NCBI RefSeq assembly: GCF_004366355.1
Contig: NZ_SODV01000001.1
Location: forward strand, 3,844,001 to 3,908,000
Length of the DNA: 64,000 bases
Direction: 5' to 3'
DNA from: Dinghuibacter silviterrae
GTDB taxonomy: Bacteria > Bacteroidota > Bacteroidia > Chitinophagales > Chitinophagaceae
Below, one piece after another: positions 32,154 to 40,614 of this stretch (position 1 is its first letter; each line of letters opens with the position of its first letter). The notes below the pieces were generated by a model. That model did not search any database. It had not been told where the DNA came from and saw only the letters and a list, made by a program, of their open reading frames with translations. Both the position numbers and the translations under genes were made by a program.

Positions 32154-33374
32154 ATGAGACTCCACCAAATGTACATCGTTGCGGCGGCCGCCCTTTTGTT
32201 GGGCGCCGGTTGTAAAAAGGCCCTCAACCCTTCCTCCGTACAATTGACGGGTTCGGCAAAGGGGCTTCAATCGGGTTTGCCCAATTTTCCCATGAGTTCA
32301 CCCGGGGCGAGACTGGTTTCCTTTGACCTGGCCACAGGAACGGGGATGAGCTATATCCTGGCGTACGACTGCAACAACAGCACGACGCCCATGGTATATA
32401 ATATCAAGGGTACTTCCATGCCCTCTTACACGTTTACCATCAACGGAAGCCCCTATTATGGGTTTACAGCCGCCACCAATAATTACACCGAGTTCGGCGG
32501 TACGCACATCACGGCTTTTGACATGAACAGTACCGGGCACCTGGATCACCTGCTCATGTATGAGCCCGGAACCGGGGAGGTACAAGTGCTGGAACATTCG
32601 AGTACGGGAACCCCCGGCGACTGGAACGTCATTTGGGACAGTCATGGCGGGGGTATCGGCGGCTACGATCTGCACGGTACGACCGATAAGATCATTGCGT
32701 ATGACTTCGGATCCGGCTATATGAGCTCCGTGATCTGCTACCGGCCTGGAAACGGCTACTGCTGGGTCATTTTGAATGAACCCACATCCACCGCAAACCC
32801 CAACTGGGTGGCGGTCGACTTTGGCTCTTCCGGTATCGGCGGTTTTGACCTGAAAGGCGTCAATGACCAGATCGTACCGCTCTTTGATGAGGCGGGATGG
32901 ATGGACCTGGTCTGCTACCGCCCCGGGTACGGGTATGTATGGTACCTGGAGCATCCCCCTTACTATGACTACTTCGAAGCAGACTGGACGAGCCGTTCCG
33001 GTATCCCGGGCATCCTCGATTTTTCCCAGGTCCAGGACCGGATGGTCCCCTGGTCCGGGAATAATCTCTATTACGGGAATTATCTCCTCTGCTACCGGCC
33101 GGGGAACGGAGGCACGGTAAAGTCGGTTTATTTTACCTACAATGGCGTTTATGTCGGGCCTACTACGGGGCCGTCCTGGGTAAGCAACAGCGGTTTCCTG
33201 ACCTATCCCATGCAGTACAACGGGCAAAGCGGCCCTTCCTATATCGGCGACAAGATCATCTCCTTTGACGGGTCGGGCATGGGTCAAAGTTCCATGGCCT
33301 GCTACGCCGGCGGGGCGAACCAGGTGGCCCTCATCGAGGAGGGACCTGTCTTTAGCTGGTCGGATGCCTATTAA
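32154..33374 (+). CDS. YRPG-repeat lipoprotein (copy 2)
   Basis: This 406-residue protein is homologous to the preceding gene. The signal ends in LLGAGC, and the body again holds about six repeats such as IGGYDLHGTTDKIIAYDFG...VICYRPGNGYCWVI and IGGFDLKGVNDQIVPLFDE...LVCYRPGYGYVWYL. The last repeats diverge and end in GPSYIGDKIISFDGSGMGQSSMACYAGGANQVALIEEG, a segment shared almost word for word with the copy at 46 kb but not with copy 1. It sits 13 bp after copy 1 and is probably co-transcribed. It may have kept a different ligand specificity after duplication. Confidence 0.75.
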   Translation: MRLHQMYIVAAAALLLGAGCKKALNPSSVQLTGSAKGLQSGLPNFPMSSPGARLVSFDLATGTGMSYILAYDCNNSTTPMVYNIKGTSMPSYTFTINGSPYYGFTAATNNYTEFGGTHITAFDMNSTGHLDHLLMYEPGTGEVQVLEHSSTGTPGDWNVIWDSHGGGIGGYDLHGTTDKIIAYDFGSGYMSSVICYRPGNGYCWVILNEPTSTANPNWVAVDFGSSGIGGFDLKGVNDQIVPLFDEAGWMDLVCYRPGYGYVWYLEHPPYYDYFEADWTSRSGIPGILDFSQVQDRMVPWSGNNLYYGNYLLCYRPGNGGTVKSVYFTYNGVYVGPTTGPSWVSNSGFLTYPMQYNGQSGPSYIGDKIISFDGSGMGQSSMACYAGGANQVALIEEGPVFSWSDAY

Positions 33375-33410
33375 AGGCTGCCGCCAGGCTCTTAAAAGCG
33401 GCGGGGCGAA

Positions 33411-33442
33411 TTTGTTCAGGCGCGGCATTCTTGGTACCTTCC
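33411..33442 (+). promoter_or_regulatory. Likely promoter of the zinc-peptidase-like gene
   Basis: TTTG and TACCTTCC are spaced by 20 bases. The inferred transcription start falls at or just before the ATG, so the mRNA would be almost leaderless. This position favours the ATG at 33449 over one 18 bp earlier. Confidence 0.4.
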
Positions 33443-33448
33443 CCGCGC

Positions 33449-34378
33449 ATGCTCACATTCGCCCTTTTTTCATTGCTGCTTCGCCCATGGCCACTGGTCA
33501 GCACCACCGACATTACCCACTTCTGGAAAGCCTATGACAGCGTCGTCACCGTAACGGACACGGTCGCACAGGATAGCTTTATACAACGCCTGTACCTCGA
33601 CCAGGGAAGCGCCGGGCTCAAGGACATCAGCGCCATCCGTCACTGGACGGCAGCGAGAATACGAATGAGCATCGATGCCCACCCCGCCTTTTGGTCCTCT
33701 ATCCGGGGAAAAACACTGGCTATTCCTGAAGAGGCGCCCCGGATCCGGGAGCTTATGCAACGGTACCGGAAACTATATCCCTCCTTCCGCGAGCCGGAGG
33801 TTTATTTTGTCATTGGCTATCTTGGTACCGGCGGCACCACCACGCAAACAAGGGTGCTGATAGGATCGGAAATTGCCTCCGGGGACAGCACCGTCGATGC
33901 CGAAGGACTCAACCCCGTCCTTCAAAAGTTTTACAAAACCAACCGGGGAATTCCCTACCTGGTTGCCCACGAACTGACCCACACCCAACAACAGGGCGGC
34001 GATATGGAAGACCGGAGGGCCACCAACCTTCTCGGGTTTTGCCTGGCGGAGGGGATGTGCGACTTCATGGCCGAACGCCTGCTGGAAAAGCCGCTGACAC
34101 AACCCTATATCACGTACGGCCTGCAGCACGACCGCGAACTCTGGACATTGTTCAAAACCCAGATGCACGGCCGGGACATCAGCGGCTGGCTCTACAACAT
34201 GGGTTCTTCGGTAGCCGTTTCTGACCTTGGCTATTATATGGGCTACGCTATATGCAAATCCTATTACGAAAGAAGCGCGGACAAACAACAGGCCCTCCAC
34301 GACATACTGACCCTGCCGCTGGAAGACACCGCTTTCTTGGATGATTTTATACGCCGGTCCGGGTATGACCATCCCTAG
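33449..34378 (+). CDS. Predicted zinc metallopeptidase, DUF2268-like
   Basis: The protein of 309 residues has a hydrophobic N-terminus that could act as signal or anchor (MLTFALFSLLL). The core carries the gluzincin-like motif VAHELTHTQQ (H-E-x-x-H) and, 30 residues later, LAEGMCDFMAERLL, where the Glu would be the third zinc ligand. An additional SVAVSDLGYYMGYAICKSYYER follows. This arrangement matches predicted Zn-dependent proteases of the DUF2268 type and GldB-like proteins of Bacteroidota. It is 75 bp after the YRPG-repeat pair, but probably has its own promoter. The end overlaps the convergent lipoprotein gene by 4 bp. Confidence 0.7.
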   Translation: MLTFALFSLLLRPWPLVSTTDITHFWKAYDSVVTVTDTVAQDSFIQRLYLDQGSAGLKDISAIRHWTAARIRMSIDAHPAFWSSIRGKTLAIPEEAPRIRELMQRYRKLYPSFREPEVYFVIGYLGTGGTTTQTRVLIGSEIASGDSTVDAEGLNPVLQKFYKTNRGIPYLVAHELTHTQQQGGDMEDRRATNLLGFCLAEGMCDFMAERLLEKPLTQPYITYGLQHDRELWTLFKTQMHGRDISGWLYNMGSSVAVSDLGYYMGYAICKSYYERSADKQQALHDILTLPLEDTAFLDDFIRRSGYDHP

Positions 34379-34896
34379 TCAAAGGTTCGTGAAATCGGTA
34401 TATTCTTAAACACGCCGTTACTGATCGAATCCGTTACACTTTTGTCATTGGCTAGGGCGTCTTCTCCCACGATAAGACCCGAGAACGTCCCGTCCAGGGT
34501 TTTGCCATCGTTTTTGGTGATGGTCAAATAAATATGCCACGTCGCCGTGGGCGTCACTTCAACAGACAGCAATTGCGCCGGGGTGCTGTAATAGGTAGAC
34601 CGCTCCTGATATTCATTCCCCGGTATCAGCGAATCGGTTGCCCAACCCGTTACCGGCTGGAAACCCACCACCGAATAAAAGGCAAAGCTAAGATTGTCGC
34701 CGTGTGATCCGTTGAATGTAAAGAGGTAGCTGTCTATCGTGCCGCTCGTATAGGCCACGTAGGCGGCGTTACCACCGTCCCCCGAAAAGCTGCAGGGCGT
34801 GCCGTTCACGGAGAAGGTGACGAGGGTGTCGTTGCTTTTTTTCTTGCAGGAGGCAAGTGCAATGAGCAACATTAGAGGTAAGAGGGACCATTTCAT
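34375..34896 (-). CDS. Lipoprotein of unknown function
   Basis: The 173-residue product has a clear lipoprotein signal (LMLLIALASCKKK, Cys17). The rest is a beta-rich domain with FSVNGTPCSFSGDGG, YLFTFNGSHGDNLSFAFYS, TATWHIYLTITKNDGKTLDGTFSG and the end NGVFKNIPISRTF. The GTFSG.L and NG.FKNIPI pattern is typical of the small Bacteroidota lipoproteins annotated as DUF6252/YtxC-like, which are of unknown role. It lies downstream of bluB on the same strand with a gap of 52 bp. Confidence 0.65.
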   Translation of the reverse strand: MKWSLLPLMLLIALASCKKKSNDTLVTFSVNGTPCSFSGDGGNAAYVAYTSGTIDSYLFTFNGSHGDNLSFAFYSVVGFQPVTGWATDSLIPGNEYQERSTYYSTPAQLLSVEVTPTATWHIYLTITKNDGKTLDGTFSGLIVGEDALANDKSVTDSISNGVFKNIPISRTFD

Positions 34897-34948
34897 GGAG
34901 TAGGGATTTTAAATACCTTCGGTGGTATAAATATACCAAAACCTTTGA

Positions 34949-35620
34949 TCAAACTAACCCTCGACCGTATCCCTCTTCCAGGATGACCGCCTCCTCCAGC
35001 TTCCGCTTTTCCCACTGCAACAATTCCAGCTCCGGCTGCGTATAAAAGCCATCCGTATACCCCAGGCACAGGTAGGCGACGAGACGGTTCTGCTCCGGCG
35101 CCCCGAGGATGCGCCCCACGTGCTCCGGGTCCAGGATGCTGACCCACCCAAGCCCGATGTTCAGGGCGCGGGCCATCAGCCACATATTTTGAACCGCGCA
35201 AACAACGCTGTACAGGCCCACCTCCTGCATAGCCGTTTGTCCCAGCACGGGGCCCGAAGAAGGTTTGTAAAAAACAGCAATATTCAACGGCGCCTCCAGG
35301 ATACCCTCCAGCTTCAGTTGCTGATAGGTTTGTTGTTTGTCGTCCGCGAAAAGGGACACCGACCTATCCTTTTCCGCCACGTAGCTGTCATACACCGCCC
35401 GCTTTACCGCCGCGTCCCGGATCAGAACGAACTCCCAAGGCTGGGAAAAGCCCACCGATGGGGCATGCAAGGCCGCCGACATCACGCGCCGGACGACCGT
35501 TTCTTCCAGGGGTTTGTTCAGGAAACGGTTGCCACGGACGTCCCGGCGGTTGCGGATGATGTCGTAGAGAATGTCGGCTTCTGTGGTTGAGTAGAGCTTG
35601 CCTGAGCGGGGGGCTTCCAT
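34949..35620 (-). CDS. bluB: 5,6-dimethylbenzimidazole synthase
   Basis: This 223-residue nitroreductase-fold enzyme is BluB, which breaks up reduced FMN with oxygen to form the 5,6-dimethylbenzimidazole lower ligand of vitamin B12. The signature is [18 protein letters not shown] near the N-terminus and [20 protein letters not shown] for the flavin site, together with [34 protein letters not shown] near the C-terminus. No other cobalamin gene and no B12 riboswitch leader is visible around it, so the rest of the pathway must be elsewhere, or DMB is used for salvage. It is transcribed divergently from the DUF202 remnant. Confidence 0.88.
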   Translation of the reverse strand: MEAPRSGKLYSTTEADILYDIIRNRRDVRGNRFLNKPLEETVVRRVMSAALHAPSVGFSQPWEFVLIRDAAVKRAVYDSYVAEKDRSVSLFADDKQQTYQQLKLEGILEAPLNIAVFYKPSSGPVLGQTAMQEVGLYSVVCAVQNMWLMARALNIGLGWVSILDPEHVGRILGAPEQNRLVAYLCLGYTDGFYTQPELELLQWEKRKLEEAVILEEGYGRGLV

Positions 35621-35658
35621 GGGGGAAAGATAGGGAAATTCAAGTACCTTTAAAAAAC

Positions 35659-35796
35659 ATGAGCACGCAGGAAAATCCTCATCTAAGCGACCACCTCGCC
35701 AACGAGCGCACCTTCCTGGCCTGGATCCGCACCGCGATTGGCATCATGGCCTTTGGCTTTGTCGTCGTCAAGTTTTCGCTTTTTGTAAAATGGTGT
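35659..35796 (+). pseudogene. Truncated DUF202 (YidH-like) membrane protein gene
   Basis: From the ATG giving [16 protein letters not shown] the frame encodes the conserved N-terminus of a DUF202/YidH protein: [26 protein letters not shown]. Family members have about 100-120 residues with three membrane helices, but here the homology stops after the first helix (about residue 45). The frame then runs for another 55 codons that lie antisense to the end of the SMI1/KNR4 gene and do not resemble the family. The gene was evidently cut by a deletion or rearrangement that joined it to the neighbouring minus-strand gene. Confidence 0.7.
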
Positions 35797-35799
35797 ATC

Positions 35800-36519
35800 T
35801 TATCGGAAACGTTTAAAAATCCCCCCCTTTTTCTCAAATCCCCAAAGCAGCTCATGCTCATGCCGGACGGCGTGTTCGATGTGGGGCCCGTATTTGCCCC
35901 AGGCAAAACCGGAGTGGTTCGGTTTGCCCCTCAGGTCTGCGATCACAAAATGGTCGGGTAATCCGGTGGCGAATGCTTTCAGGACGGGATCGCCGGACGC
36001 ACGGGCCGGTACGACATCTATAAAGCCGTCTTCTTTGTGAAATATCCGCGGACAGATCTCTTCGTGCACCCTGTCCAGGTTGGAGGCAGGTCCTTTTTTC
36101 CCAAATTCATCCAGGTGTTGGATAAATTCAGTGAGGTTTTCTGATTGTTTCACCACCACCGCAGGGTCGTGGCCCACAAAAAAGACATTCCCCCATTCGC
36201 CTTCTTTGTCGACGTCCAGGATCCAGAAATTGCCGTATCCGTCGCCGGCCAATTGCACGGAATGGGGAAAGATATTTTCAAGCCCGAACTGACCGACACC
36301 ATCAAAGGTGACCTGCTCCACGGGGTCGAACTCAAAACCGGCAGCGAACTGCAATAATTCCCTGATGTCGGGGGGGATCCGGGACTGGGGCAGTTGCGCG
36401 GCCAGGCGGTCGATTTGCTCATCGGTCAATCCTTCTGAGAGGACGACCTGGTATTCGTTTTCGTCTTCGGTGACGTATCGTTCGTTCAACAAGGCTTTAA
36501 GCTGTTCCAGCGGTGTCAT
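35800..36519 (-). CDS. SMI1/KNR4 family protein
   Basis: The 239-residue product has the SMI1/KNR4 (SUKH) core: [56 protein letters not shown] and [36 protein letters not shown] proteins often serve as immunity proteins against polymorphic toxins, but house-keeping members also exist. No toxin gene is beside it. A C-terminal extension of about 80 residues ([24 protein letters not shown] onward) is less usual. The ATG overlapping the stop of the preceding acetyltransferase (ATGA) was chosen. Its end directly abuts the broken DUF202 gene. Confidence 0.75.
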   Translation of the reverse strand: MTPLEQLKALLNERYVTEDENEYQVVLSEGLTDEQIDRLAAQLPQSRIPPDIRELLQFAAGFEFDPVEQVTFDGVGQFGLENIFPHSVQLAGDGYGNFWILDVDKEGEWGNVFFVGHDPAVVVKQSENLTEFIQHLDEFGKKGPASNLDRVHEEICPRIFHKEDGFIDVVPARASGDPVLKAFATGLPDHFVIADLRGKPNHSGFAWGKYGPHIEHAVRHEHELLWGFEKKGGIFKRFR

Positions 36520-36965
36520 GAGTGGTTGATATTTGGCCAATGCATCCAATGCTGATTGAGCATTTCCGCTCCGTTTTTTTTGTAAAACTGCCGGGCAATG
36601 TCATTTCCAGGGTCGACGCAGATATGGAACGCGCCCCGTTCAATAAACCATTGGAATAATTTCGTAATGAGCCGGGACGCGATGCCCAGCCTCCGGTAAG
36701 GCTCCAGTACGTCGATCCATTCCAGCTCGCCGTCGCAGTCAAAACGCTGGGTGAGGTGTCCGCCGATAAACCCGGCAATCTGGTCTTCGACCAGCGCCAC
36801 ATAAATGATCCGGGGTTCCAGGGCTTTTTGGGGATTCACTGTGCCGGCGAGGTAGCCGGTGATCCGGGTTATCCAATAGGTTTCACTGCCCCAACTGACG
36901 GCGCGGATTGTTGCCAAACCGGGAATATCGTCCGCAGTGGCTTGCCGGAAAGAGACCTGGTGCAT
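36516..36965 (-). CDS. GNAT family N-acetyltransferase
   Basis: This 149-residue protein has a standard GNAT fold. Motif A is present as EWIDVLEPYRRLGIASRLITKLFQWF (the R/Q-x-x-G-x-G/A acetyl-CoA loop is RRLGIA), preceded by the beta-4 strand IAGFIGGHL and followed by the C-terminal FYKKNGAEML. The acceptor cannot be predicted. It is the first gene of an operon with the SMI1/KNR4 gene, whose start overlaps its stop codon. Confidence 0.8.
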   Translation of the reverse strand: MHQVSFRQATADDIPGLATIRAVSWGSETYWITRITGYLAGTVNPQKALEPRIIYVALVEDQIAGFIGGHLTQRFDCDGELEWIDVLEPYRRLGIASRLITKLFQWFIERGAFHICVDPGNDIARQFYKKNGAEMLNQHWMHWPNINHS

Positions 36966-36999
36966 GCCACAATATAGGGCAAAAACCAGCGTGTGTAGG

Positions 37000-37776
37000 T
37001 TAAATCGCGAGGCGTAGCGTCGGGGACGCGGTCACTGCCAACGCTCCCGCGACCGCGCTATACGCAAGCGCTTCAAAAACGCTGGTGATCTCATTCCCTT
37101 CCAAAAGATCGGGGTAGGCGAACGCCCGGGGAATATGGATCATAAATACCCAAAGAAAAATCATGATCCCGAGCAGGGCCGCCACGAGCCGGACCTGTAT
37201 GCGGAAGATCAGCGCCAGACCGGACCCCAGGAGAGCGATGGCGGCAAAAATGGTCCAGAAACTGTGCCAGGGGAGCCAGGAGGGGACGAGCGTGTTGACA
37301 AAGGGTAGGTAGACAAAGTGTTCGATCCCGCAGACGACAAGAAAAACCCCCAGCATCGCGGGACCGAAGGGAATAAGGGCTTCCTGGACTTTGCTTACCT
37401 TTTTCACCGGGTAGGCGGCCGCAAGGATAAAGGCGCTTCCGGCAAACGCAAGGACCTTGAACGTATTGGTCCAGGGTCCTATCGAGGACAGGTTGTGGGT
37501 CAATTCGTACGGCAGGTGCCCGGCGAGGAACAGAACCAGGGTGGCCATGCCCAGGAGGGAGGCGAACCACCGGAGGTCTCGCGCGACGACCAGCCCGACG
37601 GCGGCGGCGATCATCACCGCGCTGGACAGGTAAACGGCGATGGTATTCCCGTTCGGCCAAGGCAATATGAGCGGCCGGAAGGAGTCATACTGAACCTGCT
37701 GGAGGGCAAACGCGACCAGGGCGAGGGCAAAGCTGTAGCGGGCAAAGTTTACCAGGGATGTCGTCATAGACAACAA
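37000..37776 (-). CDS. DoxX-like integral membrane protein
   Basis: The 258-residue protein has eight predicted helices arranged as two DoxX-like four-helix halves, the first starting LVNFARYSFALALVAFALQQ and the second FGPAMLGVFLVVCGIEHFVYL. The pair of motifs YDSFRPL and IEHFVYLPFV holds charged residues inside helices, as in DoxX/TQO small-subunit proteins and terpene-associated membrane proteins. The function is unknown; DoxX-like proteins are mostly linked to redox or respiratory complexes. It is 34 bp after the start of the GNAT gene on the same strand, and it stands alone. A start three codons later is also possible. Confidence 0.72.
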   Translation of the reverse strand: MLSMTTSLVNFARYSFALALVAFALQQVQYDSFRPLILPWPNGNTIAVYLSSAVMIAAAVGLVVARDLRWFASLLGMATLVLFLAGHLPYELTHNLSSIGPWTNTFKVLAFAGSAFILAAAYPVKKVSKVQEALIPFGPAMLGVFLVVCGIEHFVYLPFVNTLVPSWLPWHSFWTIFAAIALLGSGLALIFRIQVRLVAALLGIMIFLWVFMIHIPRAFAYPDLLEGNEITSVFEALAYSAVAGALAVTASPTLRLAI

Positions 37777-37829
37777 GGTATGCGCAACCCGGGCGGCTTG
37801 GTTATTTTTTCAACGATTGGTCCTGCTGT

Positions 37830-38111
37830 TTAAACCAAACGCCTCGACGAAGAATGCGCGGGCGCTTCAATTTCCTGCTTTATTTCATCCACGACGTTGT
37901 CCAGGTTTTCATACCAATCCAGGTGCGGCGACCATTTATGGCAGCCTCCGGCATGAGGGATGCATTGCGTATCCTCCCAAACTTTTTGGCAGGCCGGGCA
38001 CCGGCCACCGGTAGAAAATGTATCCCACCGGTGTCCGCAGGTACACTTCCAGTAGGGTTTTCCGTCGGGTTCCCATGCACATTTGGGGCATCTGATCCTG
38101 ATTGAGTCCAT
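37830..38111 (-). CDS. Small zinc-ribbon protein
   Basis: This 93-residue cytoplasmic protein is rich in cysteine: RCPKC, KCTCGH and RCPACQKV supply pairs of ligands for one or two zinc ribbons, followed by a C-x-PHAGGCHKWSPH stretch that could bind a second metal. The C-terminal third is an acidic helix (WYENLDNVVDEIKQEIEAP). The ATG giving MDSIRIRCPKC was chosen over one 27 codons upstream, whose extra residues look untypical. Similar small ribbon proteins exist in Bacteroidota but the role is unknown. Confidence 0.7.
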   Translation of the reverse strand: MDSIRIRCPKCAWEPDGKPYWKCTCGHRWDTFSTGGRCPACQKVWEDTQCIPHAGGCHKWSPHLDWYENLDNVVDEIKQEIEAPAHSSSRRLV

Positions 38112-38217
38112 ATAACCGAATATATCAAAAAATCCTAGTTCGTGACAAGCGATGGCATAGGGCAAAAAAAAGGTAAAATTCCTGTCCCCCAAAACGCCCC
38201 TCGATCGTCATTACCAC

Positions 38218-38775
38218 ATGAACAAGATCCTTTACATCAATTCCAGTCCAAGCGGCGCTGATTCCCAAAGCGTTAAGGTTGCCAACGCGCTTTTAAAAAA
38301 GCTCCCGCCCGGCGACGTAACCACCAGGAACCTCGACGAGGACGTCCCTCCCTTTGTGAGCAAGGCCTACATACACGTGGTCTACACGGATCCAACGCAA
38401 CGGACAGCCGCGCAAAAAGCCCTACTGCGTTATTCCGACACGGTCATCGCCGAAGTCCGCGAAGCGGACATTATTGTTATTGGCACGCCGGTGCATAATT
38501 TCGCGATTCCGGCGTTGTTAAAGGCGTGGATCGACCAGCTCGTGCGGCCGGGAGCAACGTGTGGAAAAGGCGGGCGCGGCTTCGAACAAAAAAAGGTATA
38601 CGTCGCGGTCGCCTCCGGCCGGCTGATCAACCCGGAAGGGTTTGTGGGCCCCTACCTGAAAGCGATATTGGCCGAAGTGGGGCTTACAGACATAACCGTG
38701 CTGACGCTAAAGGGGACGCTTCAGAAAGAGATCCGGCAGGAAGACGTCGATCACCTTATAAAAGAGATTCAATGA
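38218..38775 (+). CDS. azoR: FMN-dependent NADH-azoreductase
   Basis: This 185-residue flavodoxin-fold enzyme reduces azo compounds or quinones with NADH and FMN. The AzoR signature is present: YINSSPSGADSQSVKVANALLKKL at the N-terminus (FMN phosphate loop), and IVIGTPVHNFAIPALLKAWIDQLVRPGATC in the middle. It is shorter than E. coli AzoR (201 residues) but complete. Its stop overlaps the start of a DGPF/YCII gene (ATGA), and an ECF42 sigma factor follows. The operon arrangement suggests a response to quinone or thiol stress, but that is inferred. Confidence 0.88.
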   Translation: MNKILYINSSPSGADSQSVKVANALLKKLPPGDVTTRNLDEDVPPFVSKAYIHVVYTDPTQRTAAQKALLRYSDTVIAEVREADIIVIGTPVHNFAIPALLKAWIDQLVRPGATCGKGGRGFEQKKVYVAVASGRLINPEGFVGPYLKAILAEVGLTDITVLTLKGTLQKEIRQEDVDHLIKEIQ

Positions 38776-39122
38776 AAGAATATGCACTCATTTTCCACCT
38801 GAACGATCCGGCGATGGCCAAGCCATCACCCCAGCAGATACAGGAGCGTATGAACTGGCTGGCGGGGATTGTCGCGGCCGGCAAACTGGCCAACAAGGGG
38901 AATACCCTTTCGGTCACCGAAGCGCGAACGGTAAAAGCGGGCGACGTCGTCACCGACGGGCCCTTTACGGAGATCAAGGAATTTATCGGCGGGTACATCG
39001 TCGTCAAAACAGAAACGCTGGACGAGGCTGTCCAGCTGGCCAAGGCGAGCCCCCTGCTCAAAGTGGGCGGGAGCGTGGAGGTCCGTGAGGTCATGCAGGT
39101 CTATGTCCACCAGCAATTATAG
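38772..39122 (+). CDS. DGPF (YCII-related) domain protein
   Basis: This 116-residue protein has the YCII/DGPF fold and carries the name-giving motif in VVTDGPFTEIKEFIGGYIVV (DGPF, about residues 59-62). It has no signal peptide. DGPF genes are the typical neighbours and targets of ECF42 sigma factors, and here the sigma gene begins inside its 3' end. Related YCII enzymes act as dehydrochlorinases or muconolactone isomerases, but the reaction of DGPF proteins is unknown. Confidence 0.85.
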   Translation: MKEYALIFHLNDPAMAKPSPQQIQERMNWLAGIVAAGKLANKGNTLSVTEARTVKAGDVVTDGPFTEIKEFIGGYIVVKTETLDEAVQLAKASPLLKVGGSVEVREVMQVYVHQQL

Positions 39123-40311
39123 CGACTTATTGCCCAACCTTTTCCGGTTGGAGTTCTCCAAAATGACGGCCGTATTGTGCCGTCATTTTGGCCTGAAGCA
39201 CATCGAGCTGGCAGAGGATATCGCGGGCGACGCATTCTTAAAAGCGTCCGAGTACTGGCCGGTACACGGCATACCCGACAACCCGACGGGCTGGTTGTAT
39301 ACGGTGGCCAAAAACAAGGCGAGGGATTACCTCAAACACACGGCCATCTTTGAGCAAAAGGTCCGGGACGCTATTAAAACAGACGAAGCGGAGCCGGAGG
39401 TCGAGTTCAGCGACCAATCCATCCACGACAGCCAGCTGGCGATGATCTTCGCGGTGTGCAACCCGGTGATTCCTCAAAGCGCCCAGATCTGCCTGGCATT
39501 ACAAGTGCTTTGCGGTTTTGGCGTGGAAGAGATCGCGGGTGCTTTCCTGGCCAAACCGGAGACCATCAAAAAACGCCTGCAAAGGGCCCGGGCACAGCTG
39601 CGGAATGTCAACTTCAGCATAACGGTACCTCAACAAACCGGCCCAAGGTTGGACGCCGTACTCAAAACGCTTTACCTGTTGTTTAATGAAGGGTATTTCT
39701 CGAAAACCCATGACCGGCTCATCCGGAAAGACCTTTGTATGGAAGCCATGCGGCTGACACATCTATTGAGCGGCACACCGGCGGCGGATGCGCTCATGGC
39801 GCTCTTTTGTTACCAAAGCTCGCGCCTCGATGCCCGGACGGATGACGAGGGGCAGACTGTTCTTTTTGACGAGCAGGATAAAAGCCTTTGGGACCAATCG
39901 TTGATCGACAGGGGCAACAGTTACCTGGTCAACGCCTTCACCGGGGACACGGTGTCCACTTATCACCTTGAAGCCGCTATCGCGTACTGGCATACGACTG
40001 CGGACAACAGCCAGAAATGGCCCCACATCCTCTCCCTCTACGATCAGTTGCTGACCCTGGCATATTCCCCCATCACCGCCTTGAACCGCACCTTCGCTTT
40101 CGCAAAAGTCCACGGCCACGCCGCCGCCATACCCGCGGCCGAAAAGCTGGGGCTAGACCAGATGGGCACCTACCACCAACTGCTGGGTTTTTTGTATACC
40201 GGTCTCCAACCCGGCAAAGCGATACATCACTATCAAAAGGCCATCGAGCTGTCGGCCTCCAAAGAGGAGCGCCAGAACCTGGAGCGGTTACAAGCTGCTG
40301 CGAGCGTTTAA
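39103..40311 (+). CDS. ECF42-type RNA polymerase sigma factor (DUF6596)
   Basis: This 402-residue sigma factor directs transcription of a stress or accessory regulon. Region 2 lies at about residues 10-85 with LAEDIAGDAFLKASEYWPVHGIPDNPTGWLYTVAKNKARDYLK, and region 4 follows at 110-180 (ALQVLCGFGVEEIAGAFLAKPETIKKRLQRARAQL). The long C-terminus (about 185-402), with LDAVLKTLYLLFNEGY, and the TPR-like NRTFAFAKVHG and LQPGKAIHHYQKAI, is the DUF6596/TPR extension that is typical of ECF42 sigma factors and takes the place of an anti-sigma factor. The ATG giving MSTSNYSDLLPNL fits the family. It overlaps the DGPF gene by 20 bp. Confidence 0.88.
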   Translation: MSTSNYSDLLPNLFRLEFSKMTAVLCRHFGLKHIELAEDIAGDAFLKASEYWPVHGIPDNPTGWLYTVAKNKARDYLKHTAIFEQKVRDAIKTDEAEPEVEFSDQSIHDSQLAMIFAVCNPVIPQSAQICLALQVLCGFGVEEIAGAFLAKPETIKKRLQRARAQLRNVNFSITVPQQTGPRLDAVLKTLYLLFNEGYFSKTHDRLIRKDLCMEAMRLTHLLSGTPAADALMALFCYQSSRLDARTDDEGQTVLFDEQDKSLWDQSLIDRGNSYLVNAFTGDTVSTYHLEAAIAYWHTTADNSQKWPHILSLYDQLLTLAYSPITALNRTFAFAKVHGHAAAIPAAEKLGLDQMGTYHQLLGFLYTGLQPGKAIHHYQKAIELSASKEERQNLERLQAAASV

Positions 40312-40320
40312 ACGCGGCCG

Positions 40321-40614
40321 CTATAAAGCATTCCCCTTGATAAGCACGATCCGCTCCACCGACCGCTCCTTCAAATGAAGCACCGCCTTCCGCTCCGGGT
40401 CCTTTCCAAAAGCCTCAAAGTCGGCCTCGGTCGGAAAAGACACCAGGTGGACCTCATGGGGAGGCGGTGCGTCGCCTTCAATAAAAGCGGGCCGGATCCT
40501 GAACAAAAGCGTTCCGTTATACCGCGCGATGAGGGGGATGGCAACGGCCTCAAAGGCGTCAAAAGAGGCCTCCTCACCGGGGTGCAGATAGATGAGCTGG
40601 GTGATATAGATCAT
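40321..40614 (-). CDS. DUF1330 family protein
   Basis: The 97-residue protein belongs to the dimeric alpha-beta barrel type: YITQLIYLHPGEEASFDAFEAVAIPLIARYNGTLLFR, then HEVHLVSFPTEADFEAFGKDPERKAVLHLKE match DUF1330. Members occur in many bacteria, and the function is unknown. It is translationally coupled to the upstream acetyltransferase (ATGA overlap), and converges with the sigma-factor gene. Confidence 0.75.
   Translation of the reverse strand: MIYITQLIYLHPGEEASFDAFEAVAIPLIARYNGTLLFRIRPAFIEGDAPPPHEVHLVSFPTEADFEAFGKDPERKAVLHLKERSVERIVLIKGNAL

Noticed and set aside
35600-35660. Cobalamin riboswitch upstream of bluB
   Set aside because: Only about 40 bp separate bluB from the divergent DUF202 remnant and no B12-box-like sequence is seen.
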